Assembly (NCBI GenBank): GCA_964017125.1
Contig: OZ024914.1
Location: forward strand, 27,013,073-27,077,072
Length of the DNA stretch: 64,000 nucleotides
From: Flabesymbios commensalis
Taxonomy: Eukaryota > Annelida > Polychaeta > Terebellida > Flabelligeridae
Direction of reading: 5' to 3'
Position 1 is the stretch's first letter, and each line of letters begins with the position of its first letter. A program made the position numbers and the translations under genes. Under the pieces are notes generated by a model. The model was not told where the DNA came from. It saw only the letters and a list, made by a program, of their open reading frames with translations, and searched no databases. Below, one piece after another: positions 48,401-61,200 of this stretch.

Positions 48401-48779
48401 ATTTTTGTCAAATCAGCCATAGTCAGATAGGCAATGTTAAATCTTTCACACTCTAATAAAGAGGAAACAAGTCGCACAATGATGACCTGGGGCTGGGGAA
48501 GTTTTTTTATATAAAAATGTAATACAATTTGAAATTTTTAGCGGGTTGAAATTATTAACTCCCCCCCCCCCCTGGAGATTGAATGGTGGCCCCCTATCCC
48601 AGGCTTAGATCTGCCCGCAGGCTCAGCTCTACTTTGAGTGACCTGCTGCCTGGGTTGATGTCGGCGCTTCGAGCCTCAACCGAATACCGGGTCAGTCTCT
48701 TTGTGCAGATATTCAACATACGTTTCATTTTCCAAGACTAGTAAGTTAGACGACGAGATGCTAATACAGTTGGCACAAT
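45481..48779. other. long AT-rich spacer, no gene seen
   Basis: 45960-46035 holds a short repeat of GAACCTTCGG and GGAACATAGA (four to five units). A 12-bp C tract lies at about 48561. No exon with convincing splice sites or RNA gene was recognised over these 3.3 kb. Confidence 0.4.
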
Positions 48780-48860
48780 ACATTGAAACTTTGCTGGCGT
48801 AATTTTGGTCCATCGTCTACAACGCTGGCCCAGCATTGGTTCAACGTCTCACAGCTGCAA
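48780..48860. mobile_element. short palindromic MITE, diverged copy
   Basis: The core words TTTTGGTCCATCGTCTACAA and CGCTGGCCCAGCATTGGTTC, followed by AACGTCTCACAGC, match the 43979 family. The left end is worn. Confidence 0.6.
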
Positions 48861-48989
48861 GTTATTAAGACGGCAATAGCAAACACGCACACCCTTCATA
48901 CGGCTACATCTCTATTTGTGAAATGACCACTCATGCACTTAAAGCTGAGAAAATTACTTAGATTTGTCCAATTAGAAGTGATGTATTTC

Positions 48990-49175
48990 TAATTCTGATT
49001 GTAAGGGGGCTACTATTCAATTTCCAGGGGTGGGGGAGGGGGTGCTGGAGTATTTTTGAATAGATAATTTCGGGCTGATGTATTTTTAATTCTGATTGTA
49101 AGGGGGCTACTATTCAATTTCCAGGGGTGGGGGAGGGGGTACTGGAGTATTTTTGAATAGATAATTTCGGGCAGA
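48990..49175. repeat. ~93-bp tandem duplication
   Basis: CTAATTCTGATTGTAAGGGG through GGGGTGGGGGAGGGGGT and ATTTTTGAATAGATAATTTC occurs twice in a row with one or two differences. It is a recent duplication. The 117-codon minus frame overlapping it (49110-49463) gains its proline run from the G-rich repeat and is not supported. Confidence 0.9.
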
Positions 49176-49713
49176 CTTAATCTGCATGAAATAAATAATA
49201 TAGGAGATTATATTTTCAAGAAATGCTCTAGATAAACATGTAATAACATTTTCCCATTGTGTGTATATCATTATTAGTCGCATACAACTCTCAATAAGCA
49301 TGCGACTTTGGCCCGATGCTGAGTCAATGCAGGTGCACAGTTCATAGTATGCTGCAGTATACTCAGAGCGGGGCTTGGAGTGGAGCTGGCAGAAGGAGTT
49401 GGACTTAGCGCCTCCAGAACTACCACTAACCACTTTATATATTGTGACAACCATGAGTAACACTAGGTGGTGAACTAGTCATTTTAATATTATTGTTTTC
49501 GATGCAGCTTTTAAAGCTGTTTTGCTGTGTTAATGTATATACATTCAATATAACAGATGTTGTATTTATAAACATAAAGATACAAAAAGGTAATTCGCGC
49601 GACATTTTTCACAACTTCATGTACAATTTAAATACGATAAAGATGTAGACACACTGAAAATTGTAGACACTGACAATAGTAGACATTAAACTAGACTTTC
49701 CGTATTATAACTC
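49176..49713 (-). other. 3' flank of TYW3
   Basis: This is downstream of the TYW3 stop on the minus strand and must include its 3' UTR. I see no perfect AATAAA at the expected distance; TATAAATACAA near 49565 is the nearest AT-rich candidate. No other gene was recognised. Confidence 0.3.
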
Positions 49714-50424
49714 TTATAAAGGTTCTTCTCCTGCTGCTGCTTCTGCGTTATCAGTATTAGTTATATGAGAATTTTGGGATATATCACCATCAGAAATTGG
49801 TGCAGCTCCCGGGTGTTGTGATGTAGAGAATGCCAACTTTAAGCGTGAATAAAAAAGTTTAATTCTTGATAAATTTACTTCCATTTTTTCAGCTGCGACA
49901 TCTACCAAATATGTAATATAATCAGGCTGAACTAGACATTTCCCGTCAAATGTTATTGGTGCTTCTAGTGATTGAGTACTTCGTATAGCTAAAATAATCT
50001 TGCCTTTCTTACTAATTGATATACCGGAATTGCGGTAACCAGAGGCAACTGCTTCCATTTGAAGTTTCTGAGCATCTGCTACAGTCAAACATTGAACATG
50101 TAATATAAAAGGCTCAAACTTGAAACATGCATTTGTCTTTGAATCCTTGATAGCTATTTGAATTCTATCACGATCAGGCTGTCCATGTGTTGTATATAGC
50201 CAGTGACAGCCACGTTTATGTTGATTGAGAATTCCATCTTCAAATAAATAAATTCTCCCTGAACAGGAGCTGGTGGTGAAATATTCAGAGAGGCCATTGA
50301 TAAAGCTGACGATTTCCTGAATGGGTTCATCGACACTGCCTTTACGACTGAGATCAGCTCCTGAGAGACACTGTTGTTTCTGACTGTTGAAAACATCATG
50401 CCGTAACACTGCCACACATTCCAT
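49714..50424 (-). CDS. TYW3: tRNA wybutosine-synthesizing protein 3 homolog
   Basis: TYW3 is the S-adenosylmethionine-dependent methyltransferase of the wybutosine pathway. It methylates the tricyclic base next to the anticodon of tRNA-Phe, after TYW1 and TYW2. The 236-residue frame is intact. Family landmarks are in order: QQCLSGADLSRKGSVDEPI (residues 18-36), the FTTSSCSGRI block (about 49-58), FEPFILHVQCLTVADAQKL (about 103-121), ASGYRNSGISISKKGK (about 127-142) and LAIRSTQSLEAPI (about 144-156). The length is close to human TYW3 (259), with a shorter tail lacking the Lys/Glu-rich end. The whole coding region is one exon. A TTTACAG acceptor ends 12 bp before the ATG, so a spliced 5' non-coding exon is likely. 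It lies head-to-head with the oxygenase gene, 1.86 kb apart. Confidence 0.95.
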   Translation of the reverse strand: MECVAVLRHDVFNSQKQQCLSGADLSRKGSVDEPIQEIVSFINGLSEYFTTSSCSGRIYLFEDGILNQHKRGCHWLYTTHGQPDRDRIQIAIKDSKTNACFKFEPFILHVQCLTVADAQKLQMEAVASGYRNSGISISKKGKIILAIRSTQSLEAPITFDGKCLVQPDYITYLVDVAAEKMEVNLSRIKLFYSRLKLAFSTSQHPGAAPISDGDISQNSHITNTDNAEAAAGEEPL

Positions 50425-51374
50425 TATTATTCAATCCTGTAAATAAGTAATAAAGTTGTTAAAAAAGTTCACACATTGCAATGATGACAAGTGAATTATT
50501 GGTCAGGACAAGGAAACTATAGAAGTTTAGATCAAAAGTAAGCTGACAGGGGTTAGAGAAATGCCCAATGCTTAACTATTATTTAGAATGTCATTATCTA
50601 TATTGTTCACCATGCTATTAATTAGTAAAAACATCTGAAATGGATATATTAAAGGCAGATGTTCACTTGTCAATTTGTATTTATGTGTAATTTTATATTA
50701 CTACTTAATAAATATATCATAATGTTAAAGCAAATGCTTATGTTGCCAAGTTAATTTTCTAAATGTAATTTATATGAAGTTATATAGCCTACTGATCTTA
50801 ACTAAAAATACAAATAAATCATAAACAAATTTAAAATCACTGAGAAAAAATAAGCTGTGTACTGCCTTGTAAACAAGAGAGTGCTTTACACAACACGTTT
50901 TGCTACAAATACCCACCGCCCTTAATTGTTGTCTCAAAGTGAGGAAATGGGTGGTTTACCCTGCAGATTGTCAACGCTGGGCCGACGGCATTAACATATT
51001 GACCAATATATGGACCAAGGTGCACACATAACATGTTGGGGTTTTCCCTTGATAACTATAAATATTAATAAAAAAAAATATTATGAAAATTTAAAAAAAA
51101 ATGAAATCATGATGTGCAGTATACACTGCTGCATAAAAAGATAGAAAATTGTTTCTATACCTATATTTCATGCAATATGATTAATATTATTAACATGAAT
51201 TAATTATTTTTGTGCAGCTTCACACTTAAAGATGACGATTTCTCTAGCTGACCGAATTGACAATGATGGATGATTTTTCGAGTAATTTTTCATGAAATTA
51301 CAGGGCTGTACACAGGACATAATCATTTAGGGTAAATAGTCCTGTTATACAGAGTATGCTAAACATAACACTAA
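50425..51374. promoter_or_regulatory. TYW3 side of the divergent intergenic region
   Basis: A minus-strand acceptor (CTTATTTACAG) lies at 50437-50447, implying an upstream leader exon here or further right. A worn short palindromic MITE is at about 50965-51010 (CAACGCTGGGCCGACGGCAT). The region is AT-rich with no CpG island. Confidence 0.4.
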
Positions 51375-52035
51375 AAAGTTAAAGCGACAAAATCAGGCTA
51401 AAATCATTAAACAAATTAGTATTTTATTTTGGCTTATCAATATTACCATATGAATGTAAACATGTGTATAGACTAGAACTGCATAAGATTTTTATTATTT
51501 TTGTGTTGCGCATTTACCAGTTAAGTGAGATATAAGGACGAAATTTACGTATTTCTTATTTCGGACATGCATGTCCGAAATAAGAAATCATGTCATATTA
51601 AAAGGACATGCTCACGCTAAAATCATCAAAAATCGGTGATTTTATTTTGACTTCTTGATATGACTATATGATGTAAACATGTCCATAGACTAGAACTGCA
51701 AAAGTTTTAAAAAAAATTTGCTGTGCATTCATCAGTTAGGCTAGATATAGAAACGAAATTCCCGTATATCCTATTTTTGTCATGGTTGTCAAAAAATAGA
51801 AATCAGGAATTTCGTCTCCATATCTAGCCTAACTGATAAATGCGCAGCACAAAAATTAAAAAAAATTGCAGTTCTAGTCTATGGACATGTTTACATCATA
51901 TGGTCATATTAGGAAGCTAAGATAAAATCACCGATTTTTTTATGATTTTAGCGTGGGCATGTCCCTTTATGAAGCCAAAAATAAAATACTGATTTTTTGG
52001 TGATATTAGCCTGATTGTGTCACGTTAATGGTATA
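51375..52035. mobile_element. foldback element interrupted by a second foldback
   Basis: The outer ends AAGCGACAAAATCAGGCTAA (51381) and TTAGCCTGATTGTGTCACGT (about 52007) are near-complements. The outer left arm ends in a perfect 38-bp palindrome (51551-51588) centred on GGACATG|CATGTCC. A related but better-preserved inner foldback, 51601-51968, begins AAAGGACATGCTCACGC and ends with its complement; its arms are about 180 bp. A solo arm of the same family is at 24540. The outer right arm is mostly missing. Confidence 0.8.
51551..51588. repeat. perfect 38-bp palindrome
   Basis: The left half ATTTCTTATTTCGGACATG is followed directly by its exact reverse complement with no spacer. It is the centre of the outer foldback. 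Perfect palindromes without a loop are usually short-lived, so this one is young or preserved. Confidence 0.95.
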
Positions 52036-52282
52036 TGCTGTAGTGGAGTATATATAAAAACAAATTGAAGCCAAAATATCGATCAGTCATTTATGTGATT
52101 TGATATGTTGGCCGATTTCACCACGTTCTCTTCTTTCCAAGAACTAAATAGCCCTTGAGGCATTATATCCAACATTTGTGGTAAAACACGTATTAGCTCA
52201 ACTAGAAAGGATGTTTTATCGAGCATGCGAATCCCAAGCAGCAGTGTACGATAATAAAAATGGTCTGTCAAACCGAAGTGCA

Positions 52283-55200
52283 ATGGAGAAGCCTCCCTCT
52301 GGAGGAATCGCCTACGTCATTATGGTGTCCCCTGTACCAGGTAAGTATGCTTGATTAGTTACGGTGGCGATCACCAGCACTAGCTAACTGTGTGCAAACA
52401 AAAGATGGTTCATCCTGGCCAAAGAAAACCCTGTTGTATTTGCAAATTAACACACATCAGAAGTTTCAATATTTAGCTCACATTAAAACAAGAATATAGC
52501 AAAAATATTTCATAGAGCAACGAGGAATTTTGTTAATTATTAATTATTCAAAGAGGAATAACATTCAGGTTTATGCCGTGGCTAGGTATGTGGCCTTGCT
52601 TACATTACAAGCTGATCCCATGTTGACCCTATATCCACATAACTAGTCTAATGCCTGACTTGATACAAATTCACTTAAATAGCCATTATGGCCGAAAAGT
52701 GACGTAAAGCAATATTTTGCTACCATGCACTGTGGTGCTGCAAGGCCCGATAGTATAAGTCACTCAGCAAAGGGCGAGGCGTGGGCGTATCGAGAGAGCC
52801 ATCCAGATCACTGCCTGCTGTACAATGTAAAATGTGGTCAAAACAACTAAATACAGAGCATTTAGTTGTGGTATAGTGTTCTACCAGCGGCTTGACTGGC
52901 TATATCTTGGCGCAATCTATCTGAACTATAGACCTGAATTTTCAAGAGATATGAGTTTAAATAGATATTTGAACACAGTTGTATGTAGCTGGTAATGGTA
53001 CATTTCAAATTATTGATGTTTGTATCAACATGAACGCAAAAACGTATAGACAATATAGATTCAAATTTATTATTGATAGTACTGTTCACCTTTTAAAACA
53101 CGTGGAGATGACTGTGCCAAAAGTCTACAGCAAGTGTTGAAATGAAAATTGGTATAAACATATTTTTTAAATAGGATTACATAGTAGTTACAAAAAGCTA
53201 ATCATTCCTCTATATGTGAAATTTAGGTAAAAACAAAACACTGTAAAATGAGACAGTTTAGACATGTAGGCCCTATCTAGTTTTTTTCGCAGTCTATACA
53301 AAATTTTACGAAAATCGGCCCCGGGTTATAATTGACTACGACATCATATTAATATTAGATCTATAAAGCTCACTTGTGAGTAAATGAGCAAATACTGCCA
53401 TTTCACTTTGCACGATAATAAACTTGAGCCATTATGCGTAGCAATATAACATATCATATTTACATTTGCATTATATCTCTTATCACTATTGCTTCCAGAA
53501 TCACCCGTAAGGAACCCTGTAGTAGTGCAGTTTGTTTTACAATAACGGCTATGTTTTGCGCTTGTATTTTCAATAAAAATCAATTCATTAGTATATAGGC
53601 CTATTTTTTCAACATATAGGCCTACGGAACCCATCTCGGGTCATGCAATTAAAAAACAAATTCTTAGTTGTGGAGGGAGGATGAGGTAGAAAGTCGTGGG
53701 AACGAGCTATGCAAGTCGTAGGAATTAGTTCCCACGACTTGGTATCTCGTTCCCACGATTAGGAGCTCGTTCCCACAGCTTAGTGACTCGTTCCCACAAG
53801 TTTTTAACTAGTTCCCACGCCATACATAACGTGCTCCAACAACATACATAACTCGTTCCCACAGCATATGTCAATCAATCCCACAACATATGTTATACGT
53901 TCCCAGAACTTGCATGATTTGTTCTCACGAGTTAGTAACCCGTTCCCACGACATACATAACTCGTACCCACGACTTCGTAACTCGTTCCCATAACTCATT
54001 ACCGCTTCATAAAAGATATGTTGCATGTCCCCAGAAAGGTTTCGTAGCCTACCTACGAGATATATTCCGCACATTGATATATTTCATCATCGAGATTTTC
54101 TATGCGCACAGGTTGTGCAAACATTCTTTGCAACAGACACACATTCCATGAACCAATGGTTACTTTTATTGTATTTTTTATCTTTATAATTACAATCACG
54201 GTTTTTACAAGTGTGAAAAAAGTAGGAAATTAACGGTTACTCAGAATAAACATGCCCTCCGGCGGTTATCTTGAATTAAATCACTAAATTACACTGTGAT
54301 TTTTATATGTAGGGCTAGATATTTTTTATTTTTTACAAAATATCACTAGCATATGCTGTAATTTCTGCCGCCCCCGGGAAGATAAATGTATAATGATAAA
54401 TGTATAATTATGATAAGACAAATATGATTTATAAAAATATGCTCTATTTCAGCTTTCTCTTAAAAACGAGAATATAGTATTACATTAAACGTTATGTTTG
54501 TCGTATTTCATGCAATGTGAAATAGGCTTTATATAGCCATGTGGCCTCTGGTTGGTAAAAAAAACGAGCCCAAAATTATTACGAGAAGAGTGTCACGTAA
54601 TTTTAACTCGTTTAAAGGCATGCACATTTACCCGATAGATATCATTAGTGCCTATGGGCATACACAGTAAAAACTAACAATGAATAAAAATAAATATATT
54701 AGACAAATATATTATGATCAGATCTCTAGGTCTGTTAAGGTCGGTGACATAGAGGCCACGCTCATTAAGAAATGTATATCTAATTACAAAGTAGGCCCTA
54801 CACATCACTGACAGATGTTGCTGGTGCTCAGGCTCACGCGTCATTGAAAATAGAATGTTATTGGTAAATGGCTTACGCGTTACAAAAAGCTGAATGTGAT
54901 TGGTTCTTTGATTTTCGCTCACGCGTAAATGACGTTCGTTTACGCGTCACAGAAAATACAATGGTATTGGTGAATCGCTTACGCGTGAGCGAAGTTGGTT
55001 TACGCGTTACAGAATATAGGGGCCTAAATAGTGTTATTGGTGAATGGTTTGCGCGTCATAGAACATAGGACTTGATTGGTATTTTAGCTTACGCTAGCTT
55101 ACGCGTAAGAGAAAGCTCCACATGATTAGTTATTTCGCTTACGTGTAGACGATGCTAGTCTACGCGTAAGCGACGTTCGTTTATGCGTTTCACTTTACGC

Positions 55201-58200
55201 GTTATGGGCCTAACGGCCTACCATATGAGTATGATGTGGTATGTATGTGTGAAGTGGTGCAGGCCGACACTGATCTGCTGACACTAGTCAAGCACTCACT
55301 TTCTCAGTCACTCACACAATGTCAACACTGATTATGCAAACTGTCATATCAGGATAGGTCCTTTTTTAGAGGGGGGGGGGGTAGGAGCAGGCTTTCTCAT
55401 ATTCTAATGATAGAAAATGATTAAGCCTATTAGATCTACAAATTCCTAATGCAGACAATAAATTTTACTATGGCGCTCCATACTATTCTGCTTTGCTGCA
55501 TGTTTTGATCTAACGAAAATATATTTTTTCAGAATCCTGCTAGGATTATTTGTAAACGCTCATAATTATCATGTATTCTTGATCGAGGTATAGTCAAACA
55601 GGGCATTGTTTTGTACCAAAAGATTATAATTAGATTACAGTTTTTATAAATTACATAGCATAATATTATACAAAATGATAAACACTTATCAAGTTACCAG
55701 AATAATCATGGTTTACAAAATGATTACCATGTCCCACCAACTCGGCCAAAGTGAACCCGTACCGAGTTGCGGCATAATTTCACATTATAGACAGCTCGCA
55801 ATTCGATAAGGCTCCGTCCCGTTTCGCACTTTGAATAGTTTGATAGGCGTATCCTACCCGGTAGGCTATCATCATGACAAGTAAAATAATGTACAGCGGA
55901 AAATAATAAGAAGAAATATCTCCCCTATTTTCGCCAAATTTTTAAAAAAGCCCCTAAACATATGCTAAGTATTTGACCCAATTAATATTATTAGTAGGCA
56001 TAATAGGCCCACACAAAAAACCTGCGTCCCCACTTTCTTCAGATCATAGATCCGTCCCTGAATACAGATCGCATATAATATTTCAAGTTGTGAATAATAA
56101 TATATATTTATACGCGGAGAGGTGCAGTATGCCTACAGTTTGATATTGTAGGCCTGATGCTCAAGTGATATATATGGCCTAAATGTAGGCTAGACCTACA
56201 TAGGCTACATCGATAGGCGCACTTGTGGGTTTTGAATGGTATTGTGGCATGAAATGTGGTCATCAGCGACGTCAAGACAATGGATGAGTGACATGCCTTT
56301 CCTTGTAGTATTTTTGCGATAATAAAATTGTCATCTCGGTTTAAGAATGCCACAGATCACGTTTCTCTAGCTCAATATAGCCTACTATTGCTCACTCACT
56401 GACACATTTCAGGTGACTGTGCTTGTAAATAATATATAGTCAATGAAAAATAGAACACATGCGCTTATTTGTGGATAACTGAAAGTTTAATAATGAACTC
56501 AATTAAAACGGGGTTTGTCCCTCAGTAGGCCTAAACACGAGACAGTCAGATGATGCTGGCTTGTAAGTGGGTATTCAGGTAGGTATTAAGGGAATATGGG
56601 GAGAAGTGGGACATTTTTTACATTTTTGCTTCTCACAAATTCTTAATTTAGGGTATTAATTTAACACATGTCCTGATTAAGATATGTGAAAATATAAATG
56701 TATTGACCATGTGTTCCAAAACGACTGCATGATTAAGCCTATAGCTGAATATTGTCAAACAACATTTTTCTGCCAGTTTTCAAACTGGCCCAGTTAATTT
56801 TTGTCCCTGCTCGGGGGAGACCTGGGCCACCATGTGTGAGAAATGGGCCACACCCAACCGTTGGTGAATTAGTATACGAAAAAAAGACATATTTCATAAA
56901 AAATGGCTTTAATTTCTATAATTTACTGTCGCTCTTATCTTGTAAGTCATTCAAGAAACCAAATTAAATCATTCAGGACACCGGATTAAGAAAAATGCAC
57001 GTGATCAAAGCCATATCAGGACAATTTTGGAATTATGTTTTCTTTTGTACATGTACATATGTCAAATATATGTAACTATAGATAAAATAGGTGCATTGGC
57101 TGTTGCGGTGCTCCCAACAGCTGCTGTGGTGCTCTAATATAATTAGTTGCTGTGGTGCTTGATCATAAACCATGATACTCGCAATATTAAACATGATAAA
57201 ATATTTCTGTTTGTGCTCAGACAGGTAGACAATAGACATGGCTTCTCAGTTCCAATATACTCACCTTATAAACACAGCTTTAAACCCTTAAAATACGTTG
57301 ACAAACAGTCGAAATAGCATGTATTGAAATAAATGTTCCAATGTATACTGAATTTTATTGCGAACCACACTGCATTATATAAATTATATACACAGGTACT
57401 CGAGGAGTGATATTGCAAGACTATACAGTGGATCGAGCCTACAAAACAACTATCATGTCGGTATCAATTGTCAAAAAGGATATCATACTGCCAGATAACC
57501 AAAGTAATAAAGTGGCATTTGGACTCTTCAATGCTTTCACTGAAGAAGAATGCAAAGACTATATAAAGCTGACTGAAGAGAAAGGCTACAATACAGCACT
57601 TGTTAATACCGGAGGAAACAGGTCAGATAACTTAAGAGTTAAGTTTACCTGATACTTAAACCATTGTATACTTTTTATAGCTATCTTTAAATTGTATGTA
57701 TTATTATGATCAGGGCTATCTTGTATTTTCTGTAGATATAATGCATGCAATACTGATTTGGAACATAATTATTAATAAATGTAGTTACAGCAAATTCCCA
57801 CATAATTACCAGATTACCCGGTTTATTCAGGTAGGTAGACACAGCTTTAACACTTTTTAAAAGCTGGGTAGGGGACCAGTAATAGCTATCTAGTTTCCTC
57901 AATATATGCATCATTAAAAATAATTATTATTAAATGGTGCCAGAGCATGTCAAAACTAACATTAAATATTTAAAACCTTATAATGGCGCGTATAAGTCAA
58001 TTTTATAACAAATAGCAATATAATTTTATTTTTAAGCGATGCATTTTTACATTGAAATAAACATACTAAAATTTAACCAAGCTATGCTTATGGGAAGTAC
58101 CACAACTAATGTACATCACTTTTTCATAATCTATATAAATGTAAGATGATAACCTAATAATTAAGTGCTTGTCCCACGTAAAGAAAAAAAGACTGTCACC

Positions 58201-61200
58201 TGAAGTAACAATTCTGCCATATATCAATCTTCTAGTGTTACTCGTCCATATAAATATGTTAAACTATAAATTGTCATATTCGCTTTCACATAGAAATTGT
58301 TGCCCTGGTAATCAGACATATTGCAGCAAACTGTTAAAAAATATTTGCTATAAGCATTGCAAAAACAATATGCTGTAGATCTGGTAATATTCACGAGGTT
58401 TTAATTTTCGCAAGGACAAATTTGCGAATTTAAGAATCTCGCGAAAATTATTAATAACATAGCGCTACCTTTCATCGAAATCGATAATTCGCGAATTCTA
58501 GACCTCGCAAAAAGTCCCAAAATCGCAAATTCGTGAAAATTTAAACATGCAAAAATTATCAGATCTACAGTATATGTTTTTGTTAATCACCCTGATGATC
58601 TCTAAAGTACATCTAGCTGTACCAAATTCGTTGCTACCATGGTATTTACTTAATATAATACCATGGTATTTCCTTAATATAATAATCTTAATAGCGATGA
58701 TAACCTTCAGTGAAGTGGTGAAAATTAGAAAGCTGGCGTAACGACACAGTGGCTTTTATCACTTCCCAGTGGCCGAAAAAAAATTTTCAGTGATTGAGAT
58801 CACTTTGTGCACAACTCAAAATCAATTTTCAACTGGCCGAGATAACATTCTCAGTTGTATAAGATCACTTTTTTGTAAACGATAAAACAATATAATTTCA
58901 CTCTCGATGGTAACGTTCAGTGAAGTGCTGAAATTTAAAAAGCTGGTGTAACGACACAGTGGCTGTTATCACTTTCCATTTTATTTGTCAGTGATTGAGA
59001 TCACGTTCACTGGCCAAGATCACTTTCTCTGTTATATGAGATTACTTTTCCAGTGAACAAGATGCTGATCACTTTTTCATCGGTCGAGATCACAATTTTA
59101 GTGACCTAGATCACTTTGCACTTGCATAGATTACCTTTTCACTGCCTGCATGAGATCACTTTTTCACTGACCGAGATCACTTTTTAGTGTGATAAATGGT
59201 CGAAGTTACTAAAATTAATAAAAAAACATTTCTTTAACATCACTTCTTCAACATTAGGCCTACATTACAAAACAACAATTGGCCGATCACTTACCGAGAT
59301 TAGGTAGTTAACCTATATAGCTAACCGAAGTTATTCAGTTAGGCGAGATCACTAAAGCTAGTGTAATTTCGAGTGTACTTGCCGGCGTCCATTTTTTGCA
59401 AAAAACAAATATTAATGAGTGCAGTTACAGTATTTTATGTCAATATATCATGAGTATAGTTGCGTTTGTTAACCTAAACAGATATATTTTTATGTCGGAA
59501 TCATATCTCTTGTGTCCTCGAACGAAAACGGGGGGGGGGGGTGGCGGCTGTTAAGTGATTTTTCTCATTGCGAAATGACGGTCATCTAGAATTCTACCAC
59601 CTTAGGGTATTTCAGAGAAATTTGTCCTCTTTAGACTATAGTCGATCACGTAAATTATGGTGGTATATTCAAGTACTGGGAACTTGACGATGTGGCCTTT
59701 TGCGTAGGCTGCGCGCCACTCGCTCTAGTCTGAATGTAATCTAGTTAATATTATTCCATTATAAACAACCAAAATATTGCTATTGATGAAGTAATTATAA
59801 TTGACATTTCGAAGGCAAGTAATTGTGATTCTTATTGAAAATAAATAGAGCGCTATATTTATGGTAATTGTGTTTGTAATTGTTCGGTATGTCCTTATTT
59901 AGGAGTGATACTGTTTCAAAAACTAATCCCAGAGGGATGTATTTGTTTCCCCCACCCATATTGTGGAAACACATTTCATGTTTGCTGCTGTTTCAATGAT
60001 GATATACTTATTTTTATATGTGTTGCAGACAAGTCTATATGCCTGATGTGCGGAACAGTGACCGATGTATTTGGGACTCCGTGGAGATAGCTGATATTAT
60101 ATGGCAGCGCATAAAAGAATACATTCCTCAACATTTCCAACAATGTGATGTTGTTGGCTTAAATGAGAGGTGAACGCCACATAATACATATAAAAGTAAC
60201 ATTGATCCTAATAGCTTTTACAAAATCATTTTATAATCTGTTTTTTTTGTTTGTATAATGATGTATCCTTGACGGCATTGTGTACGTAATTATACGCTTT
60301 ATATTCCTTGCCATTCTGTGATGCTTGTTATCATGGTTATTGGCCTTCATATATGTTAGTTTCATTGTAAATCAATGTACGAATTCCATGCAGTTTAAAA
60401 GAGAAAGTATGCACTAGTTTTTTTTCTCATACCCCCATCTTAAACATGTTAAACAATGTTTTTTTAGTAACAGTTTTGATTGGTGTGGTTTTCAATGTTT
60501 GCGTATACTGTCATGTAAACAGAACAGAACAATCGGATTGGCATGCATGGTGTAAGGACACTTACACCATGTAAGTTTAAACACTGTTTTAACACTGTCT
60601 ACGGTGCTGTTGTGCTGCTGAATTAATTCTTTACAATTATAAAAACTATATCATTAATGAAAAATAAACAATAAATTATTTGATTAACCAATGAGCATCT
60701 ATCGCAAAGTATTTCATGGATTTCAGTGACATTTTATTCCAAACATTTCTTGAAAACCGTATTTATATACATGTTTTTCCCGTAGATTGCGTTTCCTGAG
60801 ATATGACGCAGGTGGTTATTTCAAGCCACATCACGATGGGATTTACAGGCGTCCTAACGGGGAGAAAAGCTTCATCACTATTCATCTCTACTTGAATGAG
60901 GTAGTCATCTTCACATGCATTCCTTTCTAACTCACAAATGCAAAGCGTTGACCCAATGTTGATTTAAAGTTGGGCCTTGGTGGTAGACGGTGGACCAACA
61001 TTAAATCATTTGATCAACGTCTCGTGTTTACTGGGAAGTGATTATAATGCAAGTAGTTTATGAACAACGCAGCTATCCTAAATATGAAAATTGAGTACAA
61101 TTACATTTATGGTTCCCCCGTGTAAACATAGAAATATGTCAAGCTTGGAATGAATCAGTAATTATTCTCACTATTTAAAGCATTACTTACATCGAGGGAA

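Noticed and set aside
49110-49463. 117-codon minus-strand frame ending in a proline run
   Set aside because: The proline run comes from the duplicated G-rich block, and the rest overlaps MITE-like words; no family resemblance.
50154-50417. 87-codon frame inside TYW3
   Set aside because: Out-of-frame shadow of the conserved TYW3 coding sequence.
49714-52340. Pathway link between TYW3 and the neighbouring oxygenase (as a TYW5 equivalent)
   Set aside because: TYW5 is a JmjC-type enzyme, while this oxygenase is of the prolyl-4-hydroxylase type; adjacency alone does not support it.
59905-60090. 61-codon frame over oxygenase exon 3
   Set aside because: It is in the wrong frame relative to the conserved exon 3 peptide; the true exon is 60029-60169.
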